Below are positions 1-8,936 of a stretch of DNA of 64,000 nt, one piece after another (position 1 is the stretch's first letter; each line of letters opens with the position of its first letter). This DNA is from CAVTWD01 sp963738325 (GTDB taxonomy: Bacteria; Actinomycetota; Acidimicrobiia; Acidimicrobiales; Ilumatobacteraceae). The notes under the pieces are model-generated. The model ran no database searches. It saw only the letters and a list, made by a program, of their open reading frames with translations, and had not been told where the DNA came from. The position numbers and the translations under genes were made by a program. The stretch lies in contig CAVTWD010000009.1 of NCBI GenBank assembly GCA_963738325.1, forward strand, positions 744,001-808,000, read 5' to 3'.

Positions 1-483
1 GCTGTAGTAGGCCAGCTCGATCGATTGGCGTTGGAGATCGGTGAGCGAAGCCATGGCGGCCTGGACCCGGAGTTGGTCGAGACGCCCGACCACGGCTTCG
101 CTGACCGGCTCGGGAGCGATCGCTTCGGGCCGTCCGACCCGCTCGGTGCGGTCGCGGGCCGCTTGCTCGCTGCGCACCCGGTCGATGGCGCGGCGATGGG
201 CGATGGTCAAGATCCAGGTGCTCGCCTTGCCGCGGCTCGGATCGAACCGGGCGGCGCTGCGCCAGACCTCGACGAGCACCTCCTGAGCGACCTCTTCGGC
301 CTGAGCCGGATCACGCACGACCCGCAGCACCAGCCCGTAGACCTCGGGCGCGACGAGGTCGTACAGGCGGCTGAAGGCGTCGGCGTCGCCCCGGGCCACC
401 ATCCGCAAGAGCTCGCCCAACGTTCCGTTCGTCGATGGCTCGGCGGTCGCCGCGGTCGGTTGGTGCAGCGGCGACAGCGTCAT
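1..483 (-). CDS. ECF RNA polymerase sigma factor, SigK-like (partial, 3' end outside window)
   Basis: This reading begins at an ATG (complement of 481-483) and runs off the left edge, giving about 161 residues. Region 2 is clear: a stretch reading GDADAFSRLYDLVAPEVYGL is followed by DPAQAEEVAQEVLVEVW, then FDPSRGKASTWILTIAHRRAIDRVR. The visible end is the start of region 4 (LTDLQRQSIELAYYS), where the window cuts it. This order and wording match the SigK subgroup of extracytoplasmic-function sigma factors. In mycobacteria SigK is held by a membrane anti-sigma (RskA) encoded next to it. Any such partner would lie outside the window to the left. The regulon cannot be inferred from what is visible. 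Confidence 0.88.
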   Translation of the reverse strand, partial: MTLSPLHQPTAATAEPSTNGTLGELLRMVARGDADAFSRLYDLVAPEVYGLVLRVVRDPAQAEEVAQEVLVEVWRSAARFDPSRGKASTWILTIAHRRAIDRVRSEQAARDRTERVGRPEAIAPEPVSEAVVGRLDQLRVQAAMASLTDLQRQSIELAYYS

Positions 484-683
484 GCCCGACGATTCGTAGC
501 CGCGTCGCGCCCGGATTGGGGGGATATGCGACCAATCCGATTGCCGTGGGGCGACGAACAGACGCGGCGAGAGGATCCACCCAGGACCGCAGGAGCACTT
601 CGGGATCCGTGCTCCTGCCGTCTGTCAGGGTGGACGAAGACGGGTGTCGGCGGGTCGCCCCTTCCTGGGCCGGCACCCGGCTT

Positions 684-730
684 CGCGAGGGCGGGGTGTG
701 TGCGTGGAGGCGCACCCCGCCATCTCGCGC
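684..730. terminator. Hairpin downstream of csoR
   Basis: GGCGGGGTG at 690-698 pairs perfectly with CACCCCGCC at 713-721, and flanking CGCGAG/CTCGCG bases extend the stem. It lies downstream of the leftward csoR gene and could end its transcript. There is no T-tract, so the terminator role is inferred from structure and position only. Confidence 0.4.
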
Positions 731-820
731 CCGCTCTGCCATTGCTGTCTCGTGCCCGGCGTCTGTCCCCCGAACAGTGCGGCCAAACGTGCGAAGGTCG
801 GACGTACAGGCGTCCCGTGC

Positions 821-907
821 GCGCCGGCGATCGACGCGTCGCGCCGGCGATCGACGCGTCGCGCCGGCGATCGACGCGTCGCGCCGGCGATCGACGCGTC
901 GCGCCGG
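821..907. repeat. Four perfect 20-bp tandem repeats
   Basis: The unit GCGCCGGCGATCGACGCGTC occurs four times without a mismatch at 821-840, 841-860, 861-880 and 881-900, followed by a partial GCGCCGG. Each unit contains the palindromes GCCGGC, CGATCG and ACGCGT. There are no spacers, so it is not a CRISPR array. The exact identity of the copies suggests recent expansion. Confidence 0.95.
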
Positions 908-945
908 ATGAGCGTGCCGGCGGATCGGCTTGGCCGACGAGGCGG

Positions 946-1230
946 TCAGGAGCGGACGAGGCGGGCGATGGCCGCTTGCGCCTCCGCGAGCATCTCGTCA
1001 GCCGACGCCTCGTCGCCACTCGCGATGGCATCGGCGACACAGTGCCCGAGGTGCTCCTCGAGCAGGTTCAGCGCCACCGACTGGAGGGCCCGCGTGGCAG
1101 CGGAAACCTGCGTGAGCACGTCGATGCAGTACTGGTCGGTCTCGACCATCCGCTGCAGCCCCCGAACCTGGCCCTCGATGCGGCGCAGTGCGGCGAGGTG
1201 CCTCGCCCTGTCGTCGGAGTACCCGGCCAT
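946..1230 (-). CDS. csoR: CsoR-family copper-sensing transcriptional repressor
   Basis: The 94-residue protein has the full DUF156/CsoR fold: RRIEGQVRGLQRMVE (residues 16-30), then DQYCIDVLTQVSAATRAL, then NLLEEHLGHCV. The Cu(I)-binding C-H-C triad is visible as Cys35, His60 and Cys64, which favours copper over the formaldehyde (FrmR) or nickel (RcnR) subgroups. The ATG at 1228-1230 places the start 11 bases from a palindromic G-tract operator, so the gene probably represses itself. No copper-exporting ATPase or chaperone is adjacent. The neighbouring rightward gene is a secreted hydrolase, so the target pump is probably elsewhere. Confidence 0.9.
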   Translation of the reverse strand: MAGYSDDRARHLAALRRIEGQVRGLQRMVETDQYCIDVLTQVSAATRALQSVALNLLEEHLGHCVADAIASGDEASADEMLAEAQAAIARLVRS

Positions 1231-1240
1231 GCCGGGAAGT

Positions 1241-1257
1241 ATACCTCCCGGGGGTAC
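1241..1257. promoter_or_regulatory. Probable CsoR operator
   Basis: ATACCTCCCGGGGGTAC is a near-perfect palindrome of the G/C-tract type bound by CsoR-family repressors (consensus like ATACCCCCCGGGGGTAT). It sits immediately upstream of the csoR start, which indicates autoregulation. The binding role is inferred from family knowledge. Confidence 0.7.
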
Positions 1258-1499
1258 GGAAGGATGGGTGCGTGCCAGCGCGGCGAGAACCATGCACGTC
1301 CCCCGGTGGATCCGAGGACGGTAACAAGCCCCGCCGGCCGGGCACGTGGGCCGTCCGGCCCAGTCCCGCGGGGCGGGGCTGGACGGCATTGCGCTCGGCA
1401 TCCGGGCCGACGGCGGCCCGCTCTGGCCGACTGTGGCCGGCTCTGGCCGACGCGTAACGTGACGATGGTGGACGCGAACGGTCGGGGCTTCGGGCGCTC

Positions 1500-3326
1500 T
1501 TGAGCGGGTCGCACGATTCGCGCCTGGGAATCAGGGCGAGGCCCCCTTCGAGGCTTCGGCGTGTGGTAGTCGGGACGGGCGTCGTCGGCACGACGGTCGC
1601 ACTGCTGGCCGCCGGGTGCAGCACCGATGCCGGGGTCACGGTCGCCAGCCCGATCGGCACGGCCACCACGGTCGCCCCGGCCTCTACGACTCCGGCGTCG
1701 TCGACCTGGTCGGCCACGGCCGGAGCCGCCACGACGACCTCCGTGCCGCCCGCCACCTGGCAGCCGTGCACCGACACGCCGACGCTCGACTGCGCCTCGG
1801 TCAGCGTCCCGCTCGTGTACGCGAACCCTTCAGCGGGCACGACGACCATCCGCATGGCCCGCCAGCGCGCCGCCAAGAGCGACCAGCGGCTTGGCACGCT
1901 GTTCGTCAACCCGGGGGGTCCGGGCGGCTCGGGCATCGAGTTCCTACCGAATCTGGTGGAGAAGCTGCCAACGGAGATCAAGGACCGCTTCGACGTCGTC
2001 GGCTTCGACCCTCGCGGAGTGGGGCAGAGCGACCCGATCGAGTGCCTACCGAACAAGGACACGTTGAACGGGCTCGATCCGGACCCGGCAACGCCCACCG
2101 AGGAGCAGGCCTTCGCCGACGCGCAGACCCGTGTGGCGGCGGCGTGCACGGCCAAGCTGGGCAGCAAGCTGTCGGCCTACGGCACGACGGCTACCGCGCG
2201 CGACCTCGACGTCCTACGCCAGGCGGTGGGCGACGACAAGCTCACCTACCTCGGTTTCTCTTATGGCACCGAGGTGGGCGCGGTGTACGCCACCTTGTTC
2301 CCCAACCATGTGCGGGCCATGGTGCTGGACGGCGCCGTCGACCCGAACGACAAGAACAGCGAGGCCACCCAAGCGGCCGGCTTCCAGCTGGCCTTCGATC
2401 GGTTCGTCGCCGCCTGCGCCGGCTCGTCCCAGTGCGTAGCCGGCCCCGATGCCAAGGCACTGTACGAGCGGGTGAAGGCCGCGGCCGAGCAGGCCCCCAT
2501 CCCCGTGCCGCGCTCGTCACGCTCGCTCACGCCGGGCTACTTGTTGAGCGGCGTCGGAGCGGCGATGTACGACAAGGACTCGTGGCCGCTGCTCGCGCAG
2601 GGCCTCGCCGACGCGGACGCCGGGAACGGGGCGCTCCTCCTGGCGCTGGCCGACAGCCTCAACGACCGCAAGGCCGACGGCTCTTATGGCAACCTCGAGG
2701 ACGCGCACATCGTCATCAGCTGCGACGACGACCCTCGCCGCCCGACGCTCGCCGAGGCCAAGGCGACGGCGGCCGAGCTCGCGACCAAGGACCCGCTGCT
2801 CGGTGGAGCCGCCGGCTGGGGCCTCTACGGCTGCGAGGGGTTCCCGAACGGCGACGAGCCGCTGCCCAAGGTGTCGGCACCGACGGCGCCGAAGCTGGTC
2901 GTGATCGGCACGAAGAACGACCCGGCCACACCGTTCGCGAACACCGCGGCGCTGGCCAAAGAGCTCGGCTCGGCCGTGACCGTGAGCTGGGACGGCGACG
3001 GACACACCGCCACGACCAAGTCGCCATGCGTCGACCGCGCCGTCAGCGCCTATCTCGTGCAGCTCGCCGTGCCGACCGACGGGCTGGCCTGCACCGACTC
3101 CTACAAGAGTCCGTCGGCCGACCCGTTCGTGCTCGACCGCAGCGAGCTGCGCTCTTCGCTCAGCGCCGAGTTGACGAGGGAGGTCGGGGCCAGCCGGGCA
3201 GCCTGCATCGCGGACGCCGTGCTGGCCAAGCTCGACGACACCCAGCTGTTGCACTTCCTCTCGGGCGTGATCGATGACGCGCTCGGGGCGATGATCCGCT
3301 CGATTGTCCAGAGCTGCCCTGGCTGA
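1500..3326 (+). CDS. Secreted alpha/beta hydrolase lipoprotein, TAP-like (tripeptidyl aminopeptidase family)
   Basis: The protein begins with an arginine-rich n-region and a hydrophobic segment ending in a lipobox (LLAAGC, Cys40), so it is probably exported and lipid-anchored. A Thr/Ser/Ala-rich linker follows. The hydrolase core shows FVNPGGPGGSG (oxyanion loop), YLGFSYGTEVG (nucleophile elbow, Ser in GFSYG), IGTKNDPATP (acid Asp) and GDGHT (His). A C-terminal TAP-like domain completes the layout known from Streptomyces SlpD/SlpE peptidases and mycobacterial homologues. The likely role is cleavage of short peptides outside the membrane. The start is a TTG; internal GTG codons around 1560-1590 would still keep the lipobox. 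Confidence 0.88.
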   Translation: MSGSHDSRLGIRARPPSRLRRVVVGTGVVGTTVALLAAGCSTDAGVTVASPIGTATTVAPASTTPASSTWSATAGAATTTSVPPATWQPCTDTPTLDCASVSVPLVYANPSAGTTTIRMARQRAAKSDQRLGTLFVNPGGPGGSGIEFLPNLVEKLPTEIKDRFDVVGFDPRGVGQSDPIECLPNKDTLNGLDPDPATPTEEQAFADAQTRVAAACTAKLGSKLSAYGTTATARDLDVLRQAVGDDKLTYLGFSYGTEVGAVYATLFPNHVRAMVLDGAVDPNDKNSEATQAAGFQLAFDRFVAACAGSSQCVAGPDAKALYERVKAAAEQAPIPVPRSSRSLTPGYLLSGVGAAMYDKDSWPLLAQGLADADAGNGALLLALADSLNDRKADGSYGNLEDAHIVISCDDDPRRPTLAEAKATAAELATKDPLLGGAAGWGLYGCEGFPNGDEPLPKVSAPTAPKLVVIGTKNDPATPFANTAALAKELGSAVTVSWDGDGHTATTKSPCVDRAVSAYLVQLAVPTDGLACTDSYKSPSADPFVLDRSELRSSLSAELTREVGASRAACIADAVLAKLDDTQLLHFLSGVIDDALGAMIRSIVQSCPG

Positions 3327-3527
3327 GGTCGAGGTGGGCGGGCTGGCGGCATGCCGCGCGACCTCGCCGAACACCTGGCTGCCCGGCACACGAAGCGATG
3401 ATCGGTCGAGGCCAAGCCTTGACACCGCCAGAGGCGAGCGTGTTTGTACTGCGGACGATGCGGGACTGAAGGGGCATCATGAGCAGTCGTGGTGCGATGG
3501 CCACCGCGCCCGGGCAGGTTGCTGTCG

Positions 3528-3875
3528 CTATCGAGCCCGCCTGAGCGCGGAGCGCAGGACGAGGAGCAGGACGATCGCCACTACCTGGCCTCCGAGGACG
3601 ATCCGATTCACATCGACCGCGGGTTGCCAGCGCACGACGTTGCCCTCGATGACGTACACACCTGCGGGCTTTGCGATCAGACCGAAGCCGCCCCCGGAGC
3701 CCGAGCCGGCGCCGCCCCGATTGGGGTTCGTGCCTTCTCCGCTTCCTCCACCAGCGCCACCGCGGATCGACGCGACCGGGAGGACGGTCACGCCTTCACG
3801 TTCGTAGGGCTCGCCGAAGACTCGCTTCACCGTGAGAGCGTCCCGCGCCTGCTGCATCAACGCATCGGCATCCAT
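3528..3875 (-). CDS. YtfJ/GerW-family protein with C-terminal membrane segment
   Basis: This is a 115-residue protein. The N-terminal MDADALMQQARDALTVKRVFG is followed by a VTVLPVASI strand, a long Gly/Ser-rich loop and FGLIAKPAGVYVIEGN, the arrangement of the sporulation protein YtfJ (GerW) family. A single hydrophobic helix (IVLGGQVVAIVLLLVL) ends the protein. The ATG at 3873-3875 is preceded by an AGGGAGG ribosome-binding site and is preferred over an ATG 48 bases further upstream. In actinobacteria this family occurs without sporulation and its role is unclear. It is transcribed toward the hydrolase at 1500-3326. Confidence 0.75.
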   Translation of the reverse strand: MDADALMQQARDALTVKRVFGEPYEREGVTVLPVASIRGGAGGGSGEGTNPNRGGAGSGSGGGFGLIAKPAGVYVIEGNVVRWQPAVDVNRIVLGGQVVAIVLLLVLRSALRRAR

Positions 3876-4147
3876 TGTCGACCTCCCTGGAAAGTTGCCA
3901 AGCATGACCGCTGAGGATGACACACACCCGTCGTGCTGCCATTACCTCGAACCCCGAGAGTCCAGCCGCTCCATTGCAAGGAGTTCGAATCCGCCCCCCC
4001 AGTCGCGACCGTGGGCCGTAGGCGGGCCGTGAGTCCCCCGTAAGCGCGTCCTGTCAGGGTGACCCTGGCGCGGGATGGGAGGACCTCATGCCGGGCCGTT
4101 CGGGGACGAGCGCGTAGTCGTGGTTGACGTTGAAGGGGGCAAGCTTC

Positions 4148-5440
4148 ATGGAGAAGGCCGATCTGTCCCGTCGCACCCTGTTGAAGAGTGGCGGCGCCAT
4201 GATGGCGGGGCTCTCCGTCCTCCAGATTGCCGCGCCGGCGCACGCGTTCGCGGCCCAGCTCGGCGCGCCGGACGACCTCGCACAGGAAGACGGAGAGAAC
4301 GTCGGCCCGTCCGGGACGGTACTCCCTTGGGTCGACCAGCCGATCGCCGTGCCGCCGCCCGCGCAGAGCATCGTCGGGAACCTCCTGAAGTGGGAGGAGC
4401 TCGACTCGTTCCGTACGCCGAGCGACAACTTCTTCACGGTCAAGCACTACGAGATTCCGACGATCGACGCCGCCAAGTACCGCCTGGGTATCGACGGCCT
4501 CGTCGACCGCCCTATGTCGATCTCGCTCGCCCATCTCAAACAGCGCGCCCGTCGCGCCGTTGACTTCACGCTGGAGTGCTCTGGCAACACCGGCTTGCCG
4601 TTCGTCATCGGCGCCATCGGCAACGCCCGCTGGGCGGGTGCACCACTGGCGCCACTGCTGCGGGCTGCCGGCATCAAGAAGGAGGGTTCGGAGGTCGTGT
4701 TCTGGGGCACGGACAGAGGAACCGTGACCATACGCGACGACTCCGGCATCACCGGCGGGGGCAAGACGGGCACGGTCGTCGACGACGGCAGCGGCGGCCT
4801 CGACCTGACGATCACCGAGCACTTCGCCCGCAGCATGTCGGTCGCTGACGCGATGAACGAGGAGAACCTCCTCTGCTACGAGATGAACGGCGGCCCACTT
4901 CCGCCCGAGCACGGCTTCCCGGTCCGGCTGATCGCCCCCGGCTGGTACGGCGTGGCCAATGTCAAGTGGCTGAGTCGGATCGAGGTCCGGAACCAGCGCT
5001 ACACCGGTCGGTTCATGGCGAGGGACTACGTCAGCATCCGCGAGGAGGTGCTCCCGAACGGTGACATCAACTGGACCTTCTCCAACGTGGGCCATGCCCG
5101 GCTCAAGTCGGCGCCGGCCAAGGTCGTGCGGCACGACCGCACGCACACGGTGGTCGGTGTCGCCTGGGGCGCCCCGATCGGGGCGGTACAGGTCCGGATC
5201 GATGACGGGCCGTGGAAGCCCACCAAGCTCATCGGACCGAAGCAATCGAACCGTGGCTTCACGTGGAGGTTCTGGAAGTACGAGTGGGGCACCCCCGCCG
5301 CTGGCGAGCACACGGTGACGTCGAGAGCCTTCGACACCTCAGGCAACCTCCAGCCGGCGCCCGACGACCCCTTCCTCGTCGCCAAGCACACCTACTGGGA
5401 GAGCAACGGCCAGATCACTCGCCGGGTCAAGATCGCGTGA
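4148..5440 (+). CDS. Tat-exported sulfite-oxidase-family molybdopterin enzyme
   Basis: The protein has about 430 residues. The N-terminus SRRTLLKSG followed by a hydrophobic stretch and AHA-FA is a twin-arginine signal, so the enzyme is folded with its cofactor before export. The molybdopterin domain contains the single cysteine that ligates Mo (VDFTLECSGNTG), a WAGAPLAPLLRAAGI segment, and GLIAPGWYGVANVKWLSRIEV-type residues before the C-terminal dimerisation domain (VVGVAWGAPIGAVQVRIDDG). This is the SorA/sulfite-oxidase-like order. No haem domain is present and no dedicated cytochrome gene is adjacent. The ATG at 4148 has AAGGGGG nine bases upstream. The substrate may be sulfite, but this cannot be proved from sequence. 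Confidence 0.88.
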   Translation: MEKADLSRRTLLKSGGAMMAGLSVLQIAAPAHAFAAQLGAPDDLAQEDGENVGPSGTVLPWVDQPIAVPPPAQSIVGNLLKWEELDSFRTPSDNFFTVKHYEIPTIDAAKYRLGIDGLVDRPMSISLAHLKQRARRAVDFTLECSGNTGLPFVIGAIGNARWAGAPLAPLLRAAGIKKEGSEVVFWGTDRGTVTIRDDSGITGGGKTGTVVDDGSGGLDLTITEHFARSMSVADAMNEENLLCYEMNGGPLPPEHGFPVRLIAPGWYGVANVKWLSRIEVRNQRYTGRFMARDYVSIREEVLPNGDINWTFSNVGHARLKSAPAKVVRHDRTHTVVGVAWGAPIGAVQVRIDDGPWKPTKLIGPKQSNRGFTWRFWKYEWGTPAAGEHTVTSRAFDTSGNLQPAPDDPFLVAKHTYWESNGQITRRVKIA

Positions 5441-5574
5441 CGGCGGACCAGCGCGGCGGATGAGGTGCAGAGCCAGTACCGCTGGCTGTGCACCTCGGTC
5501 ACGTCCCACCCGGAGGCGACCCGCTCGTCGGGTTTCGCCGGGCACCTGCAGGGGGCTACCTAGGATGGGGAGCG

Positions 5575-7747
5575 GTGTACGTCGCCGTCCGTGTGCTCGG
5601 ACCGCTCGAGGTGGTGATCGACGGCGTCGACGTCACGCCCGCGGCGCCGAAGGAGCGGGCGCTCCTGGCACTGCTGGTGATTCGACGGGGTCGCGTCGTC
5701 GGGGCCGATCGGCTGATGGAGGAGCTGTGGCCGACGCTTGCCGTCGACCGTGCCCGCCGGGTGCTCCAGGTACGGGTGGCGGCTGTGCGGAAGCTGCTCG
5801 GCACCGCCGGCGCCGCGCCGTTGCTGGAACTCGTCGCGCCCGGCTACCGGCTCGCCATCGCCGACGACGACGGACGAGCACCGGTTCTTCGAGCTGGTCG
5901 AGGGGGCGCGTAGGCACGCCGCGGTCGGCGACCCGGCCCGGGCGTCGGCCACGCTCCGCGACGCTCTCGGGCTGTGGCGGGGCGAGCCCTTGGCCGATGT
6001 CCAGACGTGTGTGCCCCTCGAGGCCGAGGCCGCTCGGCTGGACGACGCGCTGCTGGGCGCGATCGAGGATCGCATCGATGCCGACCTCGCGTGCGGCCGC
6101 CACCAGGTGGTGGTCTGCGAGCTCGACACGCTCGTGGCCACAGATGCGCTGCGGGAGCGATTGTGGGGTCAATGGGTCTTGGCGCTGTACCGCTGCGGTC
6201 GGCAGGCGGAGGCGCTCCGGGCGTGCGCGCTTGTCCGCGCCCGGTTGTTCGAGGAGCTCGGCGTGGAGCCTGGGCCTGCCCTTCGCGCCCTCGAGGCAGC
6301 CGTGCTGGAGCAGCGTGCCGAGCTCGACTGGTCGGCGCTGCCGATGGCAGAGCCGTCTTCGAGACGGCCGCCATCTCCGGGCCTGACCGCGAGCGGTGCG
6401 CGATCGGACCACCGCGCCAGGTCGTCGCGCCGCGCTGTGCCGTCGATCCCGGAGATCCATTACGCGAAGAGCGACAACGGGGTGAACCTCGCGTACCAGG
6501 TGGTGGGCGAAGGGCCGTTCGACCTCATCGTTGTGCCCGGCTACCTCTCGCACCTGGAGACGTGGTGGGAGGCGCGGTCTGGGCGATTCGTCCGCCGCTT
6601 GGCGTCGTTCTCCCGTCTGATCCTCTTCGACAAGCGAGGGATGGGCCTGTCAGACCGGCCGCCCGAGGTCGACGTCGAGCGTTGGGTCGAGGACGCGAGC
6701 GTCGTGCTCGACGCCGTCGGCTCGGAGCAGGCCGCCATGCTCGGGGTCGCCGCCGGCGGGCTCACCGCGATCCTCTTCGCCGCCGCGTACCCGGCCCGCG
6801 TCTGGGCGCTGGTCCTCTTCGGTGGCTTCGCTCGACAGCTCCGCGGCGGGGACGACTACCTGATCGGACTCCGGCCCGAAGACGTCGACGCACACGTCGC
6901 GTACACCGAGCCACGATGGGGGACCGGGGTCGGTCTCCGGCTGTACTGCCCGAGCGCCTGCGACGACCCGGTCGCCCGCGAACAGGTGGGCCGGTTCCAG
7001 CGGGCCTCGGCCAGCCCCGGCGCCGCCGCGGCGTACCTCCGAACCGTGGCCCAGATCGACGTTCGGCACGCCCTACCCATGGTCGAAGCGCCGACCCTCG
7101 TTCTGCACCCCAGTCGGGATCGGGTCATCCCGATCGAGCTGGCCCGCTACATGGCGGAGCGAATGCCACACGCCACGCTGGCAGAGGTCGACAGCGCCGA
7201 TCACCTGATCTGGTTTTCCGACGTGCTGGAGGTCGTGGCCGACGAGATCCAGGACTTCCTCGTCGGCGCGGTGCCGAACCGGGAAATCCGCCGCGTGCTC
7301 GCCACCGTCGTGTTCATCGGGGGACTCCGTCCCGGTGCACGACCATTCGCGGGTGCGGGCGCCTACGCGGAGGCCAGGCAGCTCATCGGACGGTTCCGAG
7401 GCTGTGTCGTCCGACGCGAGTGTGGCGGCATCCTGGCCACGTTCGACGGACCGGCCCGTGCCATCCGGTGCGCGTCCGAGGTCGTGGCGCACCTCCAGTT
7501 CACGGAGGTCGACGTTCGGGCGGGGGTGCACAGCGGCGAGTGTGACGCCACCAGCAAGGGCATCACCGGCGTTGCGGTCGCCATCGCCCGTGGCGTCGCT
7601 GACCTCGCCCGTCCGGGCGAGGTGCTCGTGTCGCAGACTGTGCGAGACCTCGTCCTCGGGTCGGCGATCACCTTCCGAGGCCCCTGTGGTCACCATCTCC
7701 GAGACGTCCCCGGGACATGGAGCGTCTACGCCGTGACAGGAACCTGA
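5575..7747 (+). CDS. SARP/BTAD regulator fused to degenerate alpha/beta hydrolase and nucleotide-cyclase-like domains (one frame break)
   Basis: Domains in order: a winged-helix OmpR/SARP DNA-binding domain (VRVLGPLEVVIDG...ALLALLVIRRGRVV, then GYRLAI), a bacterial transcriptional activation (BTAD) helical domain (ASATLRDALGLWRGEPLADV to LFEELGVEPGPALRALE), an alpha/beta hydrolase domain (VNLAYQVVGEGPFDLIVVPG, DKRGMGLSDRP) and a C-terminal class III cyclase-like domain (VDVRAGVHSGEC). The nucleophile elbow reads GVAAGG, with Ala where Ser should be, and the cyclase metal motif (usually TDIVGST) is lost at about 7295-7330. Both enzyme domains are therefore probably sensory. A single frame break lies near 5870-5885 between the two halves. 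The start is a GTG at 5575. Full length would be about 720 residues. Confidence 0.82.
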
Positions 7748-8156
7748 TCCGCAGCACGGCTGGCCCGTAGCTCAGGAGGGCACAGCACGCTGCCACGCAT
7801 GTATCGGTCGGCCGACCATCGGTAGCTCGCCCAGTGTGTCGGGGAGGGGATAAGTCGGGAAGGGGGGATTTGAACTCCCCGAGCCTCGTCTACCGGCCAC
7901 GCGCTGCGCGGTCCGAGCACTCGTGTTGGTGGCCATCAGCACCTGCCCATTGGCGGGCAACGGCCCGACCGACTCGACGAACGCTCAGCGTGACGAAGCG
8001 AGATCGCCCAAGCCGCCCGACAGCGTCGCCTTCCGGCGATTGTTAGGGGACGTTCATGGCAGCGCCGATCGTGTGTTGGACCTCGGACCCGGGCTCGACG
8101 AGGAGTGGACGTCCCAGTCTCAAGACCTGGGGAACCGCGGCTCGGCCATCCGGGGA
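7748..8156. other. Intergenic interval containing a displaced tRNA 3' end
   Basis: I find no gene in these 409 bases. They hold the 22-bp copy of the tRNA-Pro 3' end at 7854-7875 (separate entry). The rest is unremarkable GC-rich sequence between a rightward regulator and a leftward SDR gene. Confidence 0.6.
7854..7875 (-). repeat. Displaced 3' end of tRNA-Pro (attachment-site-like direct repeat)
   Basis: The 22 bases 7854-7875 are identical to 10416-10437, which is the 3' end of the intact tRNA-Pro gene (T-loop and acceptor strand). Beyond this block the similarity falls away and no 5' half of a tRNA is present, so it is not a functional tRNA. It lies in the same orientation as the tRNA, 2,562 bp to its 3' side, exactly as expected for the far end of an element integrated at a tRNA 3' end. 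Confidence 0.8.
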
Positions 8157-8828
8157 TCAGTCGGGCGCCTGGACGAGGCGGTCCCGCTCGAAGCGGGCGG
8201 GCTCCTGTGTGGCCAGCTCCCAGTAGACGTTTGCCAGTCGATCCGGGTCGTAGGCCGTGCCTACCTTGATTGGACCGCACACTGTTACGACGCCGACGTG
8301 AACGGGGGTGCCCTGAAGCTCGCGCTCGAGGCTCAGCGCGAGGTTCAGTTGCGCTCCCTTCCCGATACTCAGCGCGGCCGACATCGCCTCCGGGGACCTC
8401 GCCAGGCTGTTCACCGTGAACACGAGCACCCCATGATCGGCTCGCTGCATCGCCGCGATCGCGCATTGGGCTGTGTTGAGCGCGCCCACGACGTGGATGT
8501 CGAGCGCAAGCCGGAGCGCCTCGTTCGACAGCTCGAGGACCGCCTCGGCCTGGTAGATCGATGCGTTGTAGACGACGACATCGGGCACCCCGAGGGCATC
8601 GACAATCGAGCCGAAGGCGCGCTCAATGCGAGGACGGTCAGCGACGTCGGCTTGGGCACCACACGTGTTCACCCCGAACCCCTCGAGCTCGGCCAGGCCA
8701 GCGGCGATCACGTCCTGGCGCAAGGCCACGAGCGCGACGGACCAGCCCGCCTGTGCGAACCGCCGTGCAAGCGCCGAGCCGAGCCCCGGACCCGCACCAA
8801 CGATCGCGACCGTTTTCGGCCTGGCCAC
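8157..8828 (-). CDS. Short-chain dehydrogenase/reductase-like protein with altered active site
   Basis: This is a 223-residue Rossmann protein. The N-terminus VARPKTVAIVGAGPGLGSAL carries the GxxxGxG dinucleotide motif, VVYNASIYQ replaces the usual NNAG, and VFTVNSLARS carries the expected serine. The tyrosine of the YxxxK motif appears to be replaced: the aligned segment reads ALSIGKGA, keeping the lysine but with Leu/Ser where Tyr normally stands. It may be a divergent SDR or a non-catalytic relative. The GTG at 8826-8828 is chosen because it directly precedes the first strand. The gene lies inside the tRNA-Pro-bounded segment and may be cargo of the former mobile element. Confidence 0.75.
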   Translation of the reverse strand: MARPKTVAIVGAGPGLGSALARRFAQAGWSVALVALRQDVIAAGLAELEGFGVNTCGAQADVADRPRIERAFGSIVDALGVPDVVVYNASIYQAEAVLELSNEALRLALDIHVVGALNTAQCAIAAMQRADHGVLVFTVNSLARSPEAMSAALSIGKGAQLNLALSLERELQGTPVHVGVVTVCGPIKVGTAYDPDRLANVYWELATQEPARFERDRLVQAPD

Positions 8829-8936
8829 GGAAGCCACTCTAGAACGGATGTCCGTGCCGCGAGCTGTTCGAGCACCCCAGGCGCGTTGCACGGGCGGACT
8901 TGTTCACCGCGTCCCCGAGGTGCTGTCGCGGGCTAC

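Larger units (their letters stand above)
484..945. other. Gene-poor interval between sigma factor and CsoR
   Basis: I find no convincing gene in these 462 bases. The interval holds the promoter region of the leftward sigma factor, a strong hairpin just downstream of csoR (described separately) and a perfect tandem repeat. Long open frames here arise from the 20-bp repeat and GC-rich composition and show no recognisable domain. Confidence 0.6.

Noticed and set aside
821..907. CRISPR array
   Set aside because: The 20-bp units follow each other directly with no spacers and no cas gene is near.
25..1503. Rightward 492-residue reading across the left end
   Set aside because: It runs antisense to the sigma factor and CsoR genes, crosses the tandem repeat and has only Arg/Pro/Gly-rich composition.
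7854..7930. A second functional tRNA gene
   Set aside because: Only the 3' acceptor and T-loop portion is present, with a mismatched T-stem and no 5' half.
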